Shown here: positions 1 to 11,420 of the stretch, one piece after another
Layout of the letters: the number at the start of each line of letters is the position of its first letter
Position numbering within the stretch: the first letter of the stretch is position 1
NCBI RefSeq assembly: GCF_037042905.1
Contig: NC_087249.1
Span: 36,843,401 to 36,907,400 of the forward strand
Length of the DNA: 64,000 nt
Reading direction: 5' to 3'
Source of the DNA: Lytechinus pictus
Lineage: Eukaryota; Echinodermata; Echinoidea; Temnopleuroida; Toxopneustidae
Position numbers and translations under genes: made by a program
The notes under the pieces: generated by a model
What the model was told of the DNA's origin: nothing
The model's input: the letters and a program-made list of their open reading frames with translations, nothing else
Databases searched by the model: none

Positions 1-2400
1 AGCCAATGATAATACGTGCTTAGTTGACAAGATAATCATTGATGCACCAAACTTATCTAAGTTAGATCTAAATGTAGATTTTTTTTTCAATTTGATTGTG
101 GAAAATAAAATAGGCCCTACATGTAATTGCTGCCGATTGATCTGTTTTGGATGAGAGGAACTACTGGATAAGTCAGTAAGCTGTGTAAGTATGATTGTTT
201 GATTTTCATCATGATTGTAATAAGATGTGATTATATTACATACATGTAGGGCTGCATTGTGCAGTCAATCTTTCTTATTTCCTTGAAATGTTCTCCTTTA
301 AATCTTTCATCATGTATCATTCCGCCTGTCTTCTGACCGCATTTTGTGCAATGTTGGATGAGTTCGACTCTCATGAAGTTCCAAATTTAAATTAAGAACT
401 TTCATTGGTGGCAACAGCATAAAATGAGGGTCAATCTCTCACTCTCTACCAATTGTTTCTTTTATTTCATATTTAGTGTACATGTAATGATAATATAGTT
501 GGATCATGCGTTAATTTAGATAGTTGTAAAGAGGTTGTTTTATTAAGCAAATACATTTTAATGCCAATATGAACTTATATGGCATTGGATGGGTGAGGAG
601 GTGCCATGGCCACATTAGTTTAGTTTGCAGGCACAGACCGATTGAAACTTGTTCTAAGTGTGGCTCCACGTAAGGACTAGCACATACAATACTTGCTGTC
701 TGAGCGAGAGGGCTTTCAGTACACAAGGCATGAGTAGGACGACAAGAACACACTTGTCGCAACGTCAAGATTGGGTGGTCCTTTTCAGGACCAACATTTG
801 CCCAAGAAAGATACATGATGACCATGAAACCTACTACACTATCTCAGATGTTTTTTGCTACACTATTCTTTTTTGCCATGGAAACTTCCAGAACAACATC
901 TGAGATGGTACAGAGATTGAAGATTTTTGGTCTAGAAAATGTGCAAAGTATTGGCAGTGCAGAAATGAAAGTAATATTTAAAAAAAAAGGAAGCTACATG
1001 CAAACCAACTGGATTACTAAACTCATTTGTCCATGTACTGACACCATGAAAGCATTTAGGGTTATCATAGACTTGGTGGTCAATGATGTTCGAATATGCC
1101 TCGTGAGAATTGAACTCACCCAGTACACAACAAAGAGTTTATAGCCAAATTGGTACTAGGCTAGACAGGAATAACCATTTCTAGGGATTTATTTAACAAT
1201 TTCTGACATTTTACTAAGTGAGAGAAGCCAACACAGTTCAGCAAAACAACCAAATACAGATACTAAAGCTTTTGGTCTAGTACTGTACTAGGCCTACTTG
1301 GGTATTTCACTTTCCTTTGGAATAGTTATTACATCACGGTGGCAACTATAAGGATAACCCTGGCCTGTATCATATATGAAAATAAAATAAAGCATGTTGA
1401 TCTCGAGAGCAACAAGGTACATGTATGTAAGGCATTGAAATGGTATAAAATCCAAAGAACACCATGGTATGTTTTTACAGGGCATAAAGGGTAGAAATAT
1501 TAAGAACGCTATGAAAAATTCTGTAGCGATAGGAATATAAGGGGAAACTAGCACTAGCCTTATTCTGGTGAAAACTGACAAGACCACTTATCCAATGTAA
1601 AATTTTATATTTAAGTAACCTAATGTTATCCTGTAAACCTTGTGCTGTGTGGTGATTGAAATGAATAAATATTTACTTTCTTTTTTTATGTTCTTTTGAT
1701 CTAAACTGGATAAAGCACTTCACTATTTGGTACAGTCCTGGTTGTAAATTCATTTCATGCATTGGCCCCAAGCCCCCAAAATGAATTGAATTCTTGAAAT
1801 TAATTTTGTTCTTATTAAAAATAAGGTTAGTAGAATTGAATATCTGCATTCTGCACAGCACTTATCTCACTTTCCATCAATTAATAGGCAATATATGTTT
1901 CATCTTCAAAATCTAAATTCACAAGCTTGATTCAAATTGTCATAGTTGATTTTAATATTAAATGAACATAATTCCCAATTAAGGATACCAATAATCTTTC
2001 TTATAACATGTTTGCATACATTTTTTGCCTGTACATTTTGTCATGATTATTTCAACTCACTGCATGTAGATCTAGAAAGACTAGATCTAACGTTAGATCT
2101 ATTAGTATTTTGTATTAATTATTAATAGATCTATCATCTAGTAACATTTTTTGCTGTACTTTTTGTTAATAGGGCCACATGGAAAACCACCAAGTTGATG
2201 ATATGTGCCGCCCTGTGGCCTATTCAAACATGTTAAATATCAGAAATAAAATAAAAAATAAATTAATTAACTGATTAAGGGCCCACTCAGTCAGACTCAA
2301 ACTAGTAAAGACAAGCACAAAGATATGCTCAAATCATTCATGTTTTTGAGTGCTCTGGTAAAAAAAAATCAAATTCAGCTAAATTTACAACGGCGCAACA
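1..2400. other. Intergenic repeat-rich DNA, no gene recognised
   Basis: No reading frame here resembles a known protein; all are short and compositionally ordinary. Positions 1-200 match 28,752-28,921 in inverted orientation. Blocks near 1,200-1,275 and 1,660-1,860 are diverged same-orientation relatives of 30,170-30,255 and 29,290-29,470. The DNA therefore appears to be old dispersed repeat. Short AGATCT-containing palindromes recur near 2,070-2,130. Confidence 0.5.
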
Positions 2401-2948
2401 TCTACAATAAGAATTTAGGACATGAAACTAGTATTTATGGCACCACATGACATTCCGGTACATAGCTCACCTCTCGCTCTCCAAACGACCCGTGGGGGGC
2501 CAGCAGAACCTTACATCCAGCCCGACAGTTCCGGGGAAAATTAGTGCAGCGTCCCGCTCGCTACCAGCAGCAGTGGGCATTTGCGGCTTGCGACGAACTC
2601 GGTTGCCATTTTTCAAATCAACGATATTTCACGGATTTTGTTATAAGATTGTACAAATTTGATAAATTTAGGTGGTCGCTAATATATTGATATGGATGTG
2701 CAGTGTAAAAATGAATTTCTAACGTCGATTTCCGATATAATTATAAAAAATGATTCAAAATTTTGCACGCATTTCCAATGGTAGCAGTCGACAAAAAGGC
2801 CCGGTTGGAACTATTCGAGATCCTTCAAATTTGACCTTTGACCCCTGTTGTCGCAACCTTGTTTATATAGGGCCTTGAAGGTTGTAGTTGCAGGTAGTGG
2901 GACACTAGTTGCAGGGACACTAGTTGCGACCACAGAGATACGATCTTA

Positions 2949-3368
2949 AGGCCACCGCACACCTTACGACCCGACTGGTCGGCGACTGGCTTGCGACTGA
3001 GAGAGGGGAGATGAATCGCAAGGCAGTCATAAGCCACGACACCGCACACCTTGCGATCCGATTTGCGACTCACGCATGCGCTTTTTGCTTTTTGGCATAA
3101 CAACAAAGAAAATGCGTTTACTACTGCGTATGCGCGTTGTTTATCATATACGCGTCGTGCAACTCTGCTGTCTGATTGGCTGGAATTTGGATTGAGCTTG
3201 CGATCCAGTCATAAGGATTCGACATGTCAAATCCTTCCGATTTTCCTTGCGACTTGTCTCTGACCGGTCTGCGACTCTGAAGCTGACATGCGCTGTGACG
3301 TCACATCTCCCCTCACTCAGTCGCAAGCCAGTCGGCGACTGGTCGGGTCGTAAGGTGTGCGGTGGCCT
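2949..3368. mobile_element. Harbinger-type non-autonomous element, copy 1 (420 bp)
   Basis: The element begins AGGCCACCGCACACC and ends with its inverse, GGTGTGCGGTGGCCT, giving imperfect terminal inverted repeats of about 50 bp. It is flanked by TTA on both sides (2,946-2,948 and 3,369-3,371). A 3-bp TTA duplication is the signature of the PIF/Harbinger superfamily; the superfamily call is an inference from that alone. There is no transposase and the internal frames are short, so it would depend on an enzyme supplied in trans. A second copy, identical as far as can be read by eye, follows after 43 bp. Confidence 0.8.
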
Positions 3369-3411
3369 TTACGTGTATACGTAAGCTCCCGAAGGGAGCT
3401 AATGTACGTTA

Positions 3412-3831
3412 AGGCCACCGCACACCTTACGACCCGACTGGTCGGCGACTGGCTTGCGACTGAGAGAGGGGAGATGAATCGCAAGGCAGTCATAAGCCAC
3501 GACACCGCACACCTTGCGATCCGATTTGCGACTCACGCATGCGCTTTTTGCTTTTTGGCATAACAACAAAGAAAATGCGTTTACTACTGCGTATGCGCGT
3601 TGTTTATCATATACGCGTCGTGCAACTCTGCTGTCTGATTGGCTGGAATTTGGATTGAGCTTGCGATCCAGTCATAAGGATTCGACATGTCAAATCCTTC
3701 CGATTTTCCTTGCGACTTGTCTCTGACCGGTCTGCGACTCTGAAGCTGACATGCGCTGTGACGTCACATCTCCCCTCACTCAGTCGCAAGCCAGTCGGCG
3801 ACTGGTCGGGTCGTAAGGTGTGCGGTGGCCT
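3412..3831. mobile_element. Harbinger-type non-autonomous element, copy 2 (420 bp)
   Basis: Same ends and length as the copy at 2,949-3,368, again flanked by TTA (3,409-3,411 and 3,832-3,834). The 43-bp spacer between the copies contains the palindromes ACGTGTATACGT and AGCTCCCGAAGGGAGCT. Apparent identity of the two copies means a recent tandem duplication, two insertions of one source, or an assembly artefact. Confidence 0.8.
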
Positions 3832-3872
3832 TTAGAGAGGGAACTCTTCCCGCGCGTTGTTATAGGTTTTGT

Positions 3873-3914
3873 CCATAGAGATGTATACTAATTACATAGT
3901 ATATATCTCTATGG
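3873..3914. mobile_element. 42-bp palindromic mini-element, 6-bp target duplication
   Basis: An almost fully palindromic unit starts CCATAGAGATGTATACTA and ends TAGTATATATCTCTATGG. It is bracketed by TTTTGT at 3,867-3,872 and 3,915-3,920. The same termini recur at 32,782-32,819 and at the right end of the element at 33,115-34,646, each with its own 6-bp duplication beginning TT. No superfamily can be assigned with confidence. Confidence 0.6.
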
Positions 3915-4015
3915 TTTTGTCATAGACAAACGGAAAGGAAGCACCCGCGGAAAAGCCTCATTTAAATAACATTTGCATATAACGTACAGATTGACGAAGG
4001 GCTCGATGGGGGTGA

Positions 4016-4089
4016 GAAATATCGAGTCATTGTTTCTCCTATTCCCTCACCCCGGTGAGGGAATAGGAGAAACAATGACTCGATATTTC
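4016..4089. repeat. Perfect foldback hairpin (36-bp arms)
   Basis: Two 36-bp arms, from GAAATATCGAGTCATTG to the inverse CAATGACTCGATATTTC, are separated by only 2 bp (CC). As read, the arms match perfectly. No clear target duplication is visible, so it may be a minimal foldback element or a palindrome formed during repair. Confidence 0.7.
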
Positions 4090-4239
4090 ATGTATACTTA
4101 GACCTGGCACATGCGCCAAAACTTTGCTATTTATTATTATCAGATTTTGATGAAATTTTCATCATTTTGTTTTGTACGCCCTACGTGAAGTTAATGTTAG
4201 TGTCAGTTTGCCAGACTGTTTGGCGAAAATGTGCACCCC

Positions 4240-5567
4240 CAGTGCGTATAAAAAAAACGGGACAGTTTTGAAAAGTCTATAAAAAATTGTTTCAAATTAA
4301 GATATCTATATTTTGATGTTAATAGATGCTCTGAAATCTTATCTTTGAAATGCCATTTTAAAAAAATTGTTCATGCTTGAGCGAACACGGGACGTTTTGG
4401 TCGGGGGTTCAAAAAGAGGCTTGCGCCAAAATGGCAGCTAGAAATTAGAAATTTGATGATCAGACTTTTGCTAATCAGCAGGCTTTCTTTTAACCTTTTC
4501 ATTATCTTCGCCATGATATTCGAATTATGCTGTCAAATTTTATTTACAAATGTATTTATTTACTTGAATTGTTTTGTTTTTTCATTAAAACTTCTTTAAC
4601 CTTTGAATTTTCCTGAAGTAAGAAAAGAAGACTTTTGTCAATCCAAGGAAGAAGATCTGCGTTATTAATCATGTTAATTGGGAGAAGTTGTAGTTATTCA
4701 GATCGTATTTTATTAGGTGAAAAAATTACGTTATGGTACCTCTATAATAGAAAACATGAATCCTTTTTTCAATGGGTCATTGATTCCTTGACCAAGTTTA
4801 ATTAAGTGCTTGACAGGGCAAACAGGAAAGGATTCATGTCTTTCAATGGCAATGTATTGAGTAAATTTTGAAGGAGCTAGATATGGCAGATCGGATAAAA
4901 TGTATTTAAATAGTTGTGAGCGAGCAAGCAAAAATTTCCACTTTTTAAATATCCAATTCTGTGATAGATTTTGACAAAATATTTAGAAAATAAATAATAT
5001 TTCACTTTCTATCTTTCCTTGTATTCCCTTTCCACTTTTTTTATGGGGGGGGGGTAACACCCCGAGCCCCCACCCATCTGTATGCCACTGTTCAAAAGCA
5101 CCATGACCTTTGTAGCACACAATGGAAGGATTAAAAAAAATACACGCTTTCCCATACTTCGGTTTAAAAATTTTGTTTTTGCTTATAGAATATTGAAAGC
5201 TAAAAGAGAACATATTAAAAAGAAACAACAGAACAATTCAGGCAAATAAACAGATTCGAAAATGAATTTTAACAGCATAATTCGAAAATTATGTCAAAGA
5301 TAATTAAAAGGTTAAAAGGAAGTCTGCTGAATAGCAAGAAGTCCGATCATCATATTTATCATGTTATGCCATTTTGGCGCAAGATTCCTTTTTAACCCCA
5401 AACAAAAACATTCCGTGTTCGCTCAAGCATGAATAAAACTAATTTTTTTAAATGGCATTTGAAAGATAAGACCTCAGAGCACCTATTAACACCAATATAT
5501 AGATGTCATAATTTGAAACAAAAATTTTATAGACTTCAAATCTGTCCCGTTTTTTCGATACGCACTG
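4240..5567. mobile_element. Tc1/mariner-like element, copy 1
   Basis: Ends are CAGTGCGTAT... and ...ATACGCACTG, with the right end followed by TA. Diverged inverted repeats of roughly 300 bp run inwards; both arms share, for example, the segment reading CATGCTTGAGCGAACACGG. TA flanks and long inverted repeats point to the IS630/Tc1/mariner group, an inference. No transposase frame is visible; the centre holds only short unrecognised minus-strand frames (4,731-4,931 and 4,983-5,228). A related copy lies at 55,289-56,838. Confidence 0.6.
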
Positions 5568-6374
5568 TATAGGCATATAGGTTTTTGAAACTAACTACAA
5601 ATGTTTAGAAAAATTTCAACAAATTAAAACTTCATATTTCCAAATAAATGATGCAAATAAGTGTATGAAAATATGTTTTGCTGTTAACTCATATTATTGC
5701 TTGTAGAATGCTAATTTTGGGTGAAAACATAAATTTGACATTTCTAACAAAAATCCCCCCCCCCAAAAAAAAATGTCAAAACATGATTTATTTCTTATGT
5801 AGTTTATTGTAGGCCTATTTTTAATTTATCATGTATTTTTTTTAATTCTTTTTTTCTTCAATATTTTTGTTAAGGAATCTGAACTTGGGGACCGGAAGTT
5901 CACCCTGACAAAAGTTAGATACGCCACGTATCGTATGCTCCTTATTTTACCTCTCAGTCATCTAATTTTAAGATCAATATGGGATATTTAGTGAAATATA
6001 ATTTCTCCTTTATATCTTTTGTTTCTCTTAATTACTATACCCCCTTCTGGATTTTCATCTCTTTATTTTTTGCCTTTCTTTCTGTCCCTGCTCATTTCGC
6101 CCCTTTTGCCTCTTCTCCAGTTTCCTGGCATTTCTGGCACATTATGAATATATCTGGGGCGTATACGCGTGGGTGATATAGCACCAAAAAGGGAGAAATA
6201 GAAAGAGGAGGGAAGGGAGAAAAAAATATACGAGAAAATGTGGAGGAAATAATAATAATACATAGGAATTTCGCAAATCAAGAATTTCATTTGCAATGAT
6301 CATTATCTATACTTCCCTTTAGAAAACTTATTACAAAATCCTGCCATTGTTTGCCCTTATTTAATACTCTGTAT

Positions 6375-6696
6375 CAGGGGCGGAAATCTCTCCCAAAAGG
6401 TAGGGGGGACAAGGGGTTGGAAAATTTGACAAGCAAAAAAAAAAGGTTATCACCCCAAATTTCAGGTCATTTCGACGAAAATAAATTTGACAAGCAAAAA
6501 AAAAAGAAAGGTTATCATCCAAAAATTAAGGTCATCTCGTCCTAAGATACACGTTTTATTTCGATTTTGAATGATGAATTTCTTACCATCATAAAAGACC
6601 AGAAATAGTAGGGGGGACATTTGATATTGTGTCCCCCCTACTATTTTGAGTAGGGGGGACACGTCCCCCCTGTCCCCCCTGGGATTTCCGCCCATG
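6375..6696. mobile_element. 322-bp hAT-type non-autonomous element
   Basis: The left end CAGGGGCGGAAATC and right end GATTTCCGCCCATG are inverted repeats, with one mismatch. The 8-bp sequence CTCTGTAT flanks both sides (6,367-6,374 and 6,697-6,704). An 8-bp duplication and a CAGGGGCGG end fit the hAT superfamily. The interior has a repeated GACAAGCAAAAAAAAA motif and G/C runs of the type TAGGGGGGACA, and no coding capacity. Confidence 0.75.
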
Positions 6697-6927
6697 CTCT
6701 GTATCAATCATAATTGGTGCATAATGTATCCAATTTATCCCTAAAATTGTGATAAGAAGGATTTAATAGGTATAAAATAAATAAAAATGATTGTTTGTTA
6801 TTACAAGACGTTTTTTTTTTACAGTGCACACCTATATAGTTACCACTAATGCATATAGCATTTCCATTTATTTGAAAGCAAGGTAAAAGAGCGTTGCAGA
6901 TTAAATGCCTCCAGGCTCACGGGCATA

Positions 6928-7002
6928 GGTGCCGCGGCCGGGGATCGAACCCCGGACTTTCTATGTATAGCCAGGCCGCCTAGACCACTCGGCCACGGCA
7001 CC
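6928..7002 (-). tRNA. tRNA-like sequence (probable pseudogene or SINE head)
   Basis: On the minus strand the 75-nt sequence has a perfect 7-bp acceptor pairing (GGTGCCG with CGGCACC), a box A (TGGCCGAGTGG) with a 4-bp D stem, and a box B (GGTTCGATCC) with a strong GC-rich T stem. The anticodon stem does not close in a standard way, the T loop is one nucleotide short, and extra bases separate the T stem from the acceptor stem. It is therefore tRNA-derived but probably not a functional tRNA. No anticodon is assigned. Confidence 0.45.
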
Positions 7003-7760
7003 TCCACGTATGTGAGTGAAGGATATCGCGATAGCGCAAGAACGATATCTTCCGAAGAGAGTGGCCTTTTTTGGTACTGAATTCGCCGGAGTAGAACACT
7101 TTCCGCCGGCGGATTTGGTGCCTAGAACAGTATCTGCCAAGCGCAGGATCCGCCGGTACACCGGCGGACAATTTGAAGGTTGATTTTGGAGAGTCTATGT
7201 TTTATTCATGAGAATGACGTCAAAATACGCATAATGCACTTGTATGATTGGATAAAACGCTAAAGTTATTCATGTATGATGGGGGGACCTAAAGCTACGC
7301 ACTTTGTTTTCAAACAATAAAAACTATCCCAATTTTAATATTTCAACAAATATCTTTCACTAATTTGTGGCAAACATTCTAAAGATCATTAACCAAGAAG
7401 AAAATATCGCAAAACTCACAAATACGAAAATCCCGCCGTGTTTTCCGAACACCTCTTGATTTCGCCACCCGATGCAGAAGGGGTCCTAAAGCTACGCACA
7501 CGATTTATCATGCAAAAAAATAGTATTTCCTGTGCCTCAATTTCTAAAATATATTCATATTATTATAGGGTAAAATGAAATTTAAGCGAATATAACTCTA
7601 AAATTCTAAACAGGTGTGGGTTTTCTCTGCATTTAGAGATTTACTGCAGCCTCTGTAGAAAAAAATTGAATAGGAGTCGTTCGTCACTCTGCAGTCACAG
7701 TTCCACACACAGAGTGCGCATTTGCCATAAAAACTGCATGCGCGATGAGTGGTGCGTAGC

Positions 7761-8950
7761 CAACGAACGTAGAGGGCAGCAACACACAAGCGTGTTGCTC
7801 TACGGAAGGTCAACTCGATACGCGCATGCAGCTGAGCTGCGCGCGTATTTTATTGTTCATGCCAACGAAATCAAATGCTGATCCAATACAACAACAAATT
7901 AGTAGCGATCAAAAAACGAATATGAAAAAATATGACTACAACAATATCAAAGATAACTTAAAAAATATGTTGAGGAATATACATACATATTAAAACATAC
8001 TTTGATATTTAAAACTTTACAAATATAAGTTTCAGGAAACTAAAATCATTACCAAATCGGTGATTGTTGTTATCAGCAATTTCACCAGACGGCTGTATTA
8101 GGTGATTTGCGTCGAGACGATTTTGTGACCACTCGCAAAGCATTTCGGGATTGAATATAACCACCTTATTTTCTCTCAGCTCTTCGCTGAACCCATCATC
8201 ACAGTGCAGCTGCAGCGCAGCGCGCAGCCAAATGCAATGCATCCGATGCATGGGTTGTTTTTTCGCCGTCCATGCCATGGTCTCGGACTCGGAGTTGAAA
8301 TTTAGACCCGGATTTCGGGGATACAGCGCCTTTATTTCAGATTTATAGACTTAAAAGTCAAATGACATTTAAAATTTGAAATCTAACCTTGAACAATCAT
8401 CGTTGGTAAACATCAGCCCTGAAGCCATTACACTTCAAATCAGGCCAGGCAAATTAGACGTCATTGTCTAAGTTGCTAGATCTATGACGAGTCGCCTGAA
8501 GCCCCAGCGCATCATCAACGTCACTAGCTAGCTGCGCGACCGGCCCAGACTCGGCGCACCCAGGCCAGAAAAATGACCTCGATTATTACGGTGGTTGTCT
8601 ATGCATTTATTTATTAGTGGTGCAGCGAAATTCAACAGAAGAAAATAAAAGATATGAGGTATCCTCGTCACAGACTTAATATTCCAAAATGAGGAAAAAT
8701 GTCAAAATCATGATTATTTAAGCTAAATATTTTCTTTAAAAATAAAAGTAATATTTTAATATTTATACTCAGAATAACCGATCTAATAATTGTTCATTAA
8801 AAAATATTTGAAATTAACAAATGAAAAAAAAATCAACCCGACAAATTTCCCAAAACCCCACCTTATTTTTTAAAGTGGTCACAAAATTCGAGCGGAGTTG
8901 ACCTTCCTTAGAGCAACACGCTTGTGTGTTGCTGCCCTCTACGTTCGTTG
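7761..8950. mobile_element. hAT-type non-autonomous element, copy A (1,190 bp)
   Basis: The element starts CAACGAACGTAGAGGGCAGC and ends with the inverse, GCTGCCCTCTACGTTCGTTG. The terminal inverted repeats are about 55 bp. A perfect 8-bp duplication TGCGTAGC flanks it (7,753-7,760 and 8,951-8,958), as expected for the hAT superfamily. Copy B is at 26,728-27,912, and a solitary end lies near 60,404-60,437. No transposase is present. A conserved minus-strand frame inside is described separately. Confidence 0.85.
8009..8278 (-). pseudogene. Coding-like segment inside hAT-type copy A, frameshifted start
   Basis: The minus-strand frame ends with the same ~70 residues as the frame at 26,976-27,239 in copy B, including the stretch LRAALQLHCDDGFSEELREN. 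In copy A an extra T (CATTTGG against CATTGG) shifts the N-terminal part, so the copy-B start would be out of frame here. I do not recognise the family. It could be an exon captured from a host gene or a relic of the parent transposon's protein. Confidence 0.35.
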
Positions 8951-9003
8951 TGCGTAGCTTTAGGACCCGCGCAGCATTAGGACCCCCTGCCATACTCATG
9001 CAT

Positions 9004-9294
9004 TAAGGACGTTCCACAGGGTACAGTTAAAATGAAGTCCATGTCATTTTCACCAAATTTTGCAGAGAGTTACTTTGGTACATATGCATTATTAAAATGC
9101 ATAAGATAATATAGGTTCATGTGCTTATTTTTTTTCTACGGGTCTTCAAAGTCGCCGTATTTGAATGATATGAAATGTTGCGCAATCAAGAGAAGTATGC
9201 CTCTCTTAGACCTCACGAATTAGGACTTGTTTAATAGTAAAGTGTTTACTTTTATCATCAAATTGTTGAGTATAATATGCCTATTTACTAACAA

Positions 9295-9354
<60 letters not shown>

Positions 9355-10388
9355 TATATGATAAATTGCTGAACATCAAAATGCCTAAACAGATACCCAT
9401 TCATGAGCATAAATGTTTAATGTTTCATTTGTGAACTGATGAGCTTAATTTCTTTTCATGTGCATGCATACTGTAACTTAAGATTGGAAGAAATCATGTA
9501 ACTGGTAAACACTTTCCTAACATGAATATCAGTATGTGGGACTAGAGTGAAATTTCATGGTATTTTTGGAAGAGTTGTAAAAGGTGAAGAAATAAAATAT
9601 CATCATTGATTTTAACATATTTTGTCAATATCATACTAATAATTAACATACATGAAAATCAAGTTAAAAAATCATTTGTCTGGGGGTCAAACTCAAGGTC
9701 AAAGTAAAGGTCAAAGGTCACGACCTTATAAATCGCTCCAATACATTATTTGATGCATGTTTTGGATTCCTCTCTGAATTTCCTAATAAATGGTACCTGT
9801 TTCATGAAAATTGGTCAACACGTTACGACGCAGTGGCCATTGAAAGTTGAAGGTCACGCCCATTTTTGTCAAAACAAGGAGAAAAGGGCGGGCCGTAGCG
9901 CGAGAACCGACGGACCAGTTGGACTTATTTTTTTTGTTTTGTGCGTGGGCCATGGTGAATTTTATGTGTACCAATTTACAACGAATTCTCAGAGGGTCGG
10001 GTGCAAAATTGCACATTCATTGGGTGAATTGGCATGGAATTACCCTATATTCATAAATAACAATAAGAGTTAAAATGGGTGGGGGCTAATTGCAGAAGCC
10101 TGAAGTTATGCTAATTAAATTTGATATCTGAAACAAAGACAAAGTGAGGACTGAGCCTGAGGATCGACACAAAAAATTGACAGGCGTATCTTCATCCACA
10201 CTCCGCTTCACAGTTTATTCCTGACTGAGTCTCGATCTACTGAAGATAGATGCAGATCTCCCTCTAACTTAGATCTAACGTTACAGTGTACAAAAAGAAG
10301 CCACATTCTTCTTGTTTTAATTAATCGTGGGTTGGTCCTTGTTGGAGGTGAACCAAACCAGCCCGATTATCTCTCGATTCCCAGCCGG
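9004..10388. other. Non-coding DNA with dinucleotide repeat
   Basis: No gene recognised. The stretch contains an (AT)n tract at about 9,297-9,351 and a cluster of GGTCA motifs at about 9,685-9,721, including AAAGGTCAAAGGTCA. Such motifs are common inside marine invertebrate repeats, so no regulatory role is claimed. Confidence 0.5.
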
Positions 10389-11420
10389 CTAGGAGCCCGC
10401 GTACAAAGTTGATTCCTGGACTGCTGATCTGTATGCCAACATCGCGAACGGAATCCTCTCATCCCAGTCCTTCTGTTCGTCATCTGGATTGAGCAATGAC
10501 GACACCATACCCAGTAAGGTTCTATTAAATCTTTCTATAAATCCATCTCCTTGTAGTGGGCAAGTCCTTGTTTTCTTAATACCAAGCATCTTACACATCT
10601 CTGCCATCAGCCTTGACTCAAAATTCCTCCCTTGGTCACTATGTAGTTCTTTTGGTATTCCATACCGACAAATAAACTCCTCCACTAGTACCCTAGCAAC
10701 CGTCTCCGCCTCCTGATCTGGTAATGGGTACGATTCTATCCATTTCGTGAAATAGTCTCCCACGACTAACACATACTTGTTTCCACTGTCCGTCTCGGGT
10801 AAAGGGCCCAAAATGTCCATCGCTACCCTTTCTAGTGGTGCACCAACTCTATATTTCTGAAGTGGAGCTTTATTCTTCTTTGGGTTTTTTTTCAGCTGTG
10901 CACAGATAGTACATCTCTTAATCCACAATCGCACATCTGCAGCAAGTCCAACCCAGTAATATCTCCTCTGTACTTTATGCAATGTCTTATTGACTCCAAG
11001 ATGAGCAGCTGTTTGAGAACCATGTAATTCCTCCAGTACTGTACTTCGCAAGGAACGAGGGAGTACAATTTTCCAAGTTATCTCCTTCCCATCTTCTGAT
11101 TCCCATCTCCTCATCAAGACACCTTTTTGTACCTCTAGCAAAGTCCAGTTTACCCAGTAAACCTTAGTAGCTGATGATAGGTGCGAAACATCTTTCCAGC
11201 TCGGTCGCTCACTGCATATTTCCTTCCATCTCAAAATATGCTTTATGTCTCCATCTTGTAACTGTGCCTTCCTGATTTCCTCTTCAGTTATTGGCGTAAA
11301 TGTTATGGTAGACATCTCCTTTTCATCACACTCTCCAGCCTCCATGTCAAAATCTCGTGTTAAGCAAGCACGATAGAATCCAATATAGTTCACTATCGAA
11401 AAACAATAATATAAATTCAA
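10389..11420 (-). pseudogene. Ty3/gypsy integrase fragment
   Basis: The 343-residue frame carries the H-H-C-C zinc-binding region (HLGVNKTLHKV, then CTICAQL) and the catalytic core: Asp in AMDILGPLP, Asp in LHSDQGRNFE and Glu in FIERFNRTL. It stops shortly after AYRSAVQEST, where full integrases continue, so the C-terminal DNA-binding domain is lost. The reverse transcriptase that normally precedes it is deleted. The first ~30 residues probably do not belong to the original polyprotein. Not functional as it stands. Confidence 0.85.

Larger units (their letters stand above)
7268..9003. mobile_element. Host element carrying a nested hAT-type insertion
   Basis: Sequence near 7,277-7,303 (GGGGGGACCTAAAGCTACGCA) is inverted near 8,951-8,995 (TGCGTAGCTTTAGGACC followed by TTAGGACCCCC). 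A second copy of CCTAAAGCTACGCA lies near 7,483. This looks like the inverted-repeat ends of an older, roughly 540-bp element into which the hAT-type element at 7,761-8,950 inserted. The boundaries are approximate and no target duplication was identified for the outer element. Confidence 0.4.

Noticed and set aside
815-1144. 109-residue plus-strand frame
   Set aside because: No recognisable domain, no promoter or splice context, and it lies in old repeat DNA.
6961-7161. Minus-strand frames ending GGAVAEWSRRPG
   Set aside because: This is the translated tRNA-like sequence, a well-known source of false genes.
9685-9721. Direct repeats of AGGTCA with one-base spacing (DR1-like nuclear receptor site)
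   Set aside because: GGTCA-rich runs are common inside marine invertebrate repeats, and there is no nearby gene to regulate.
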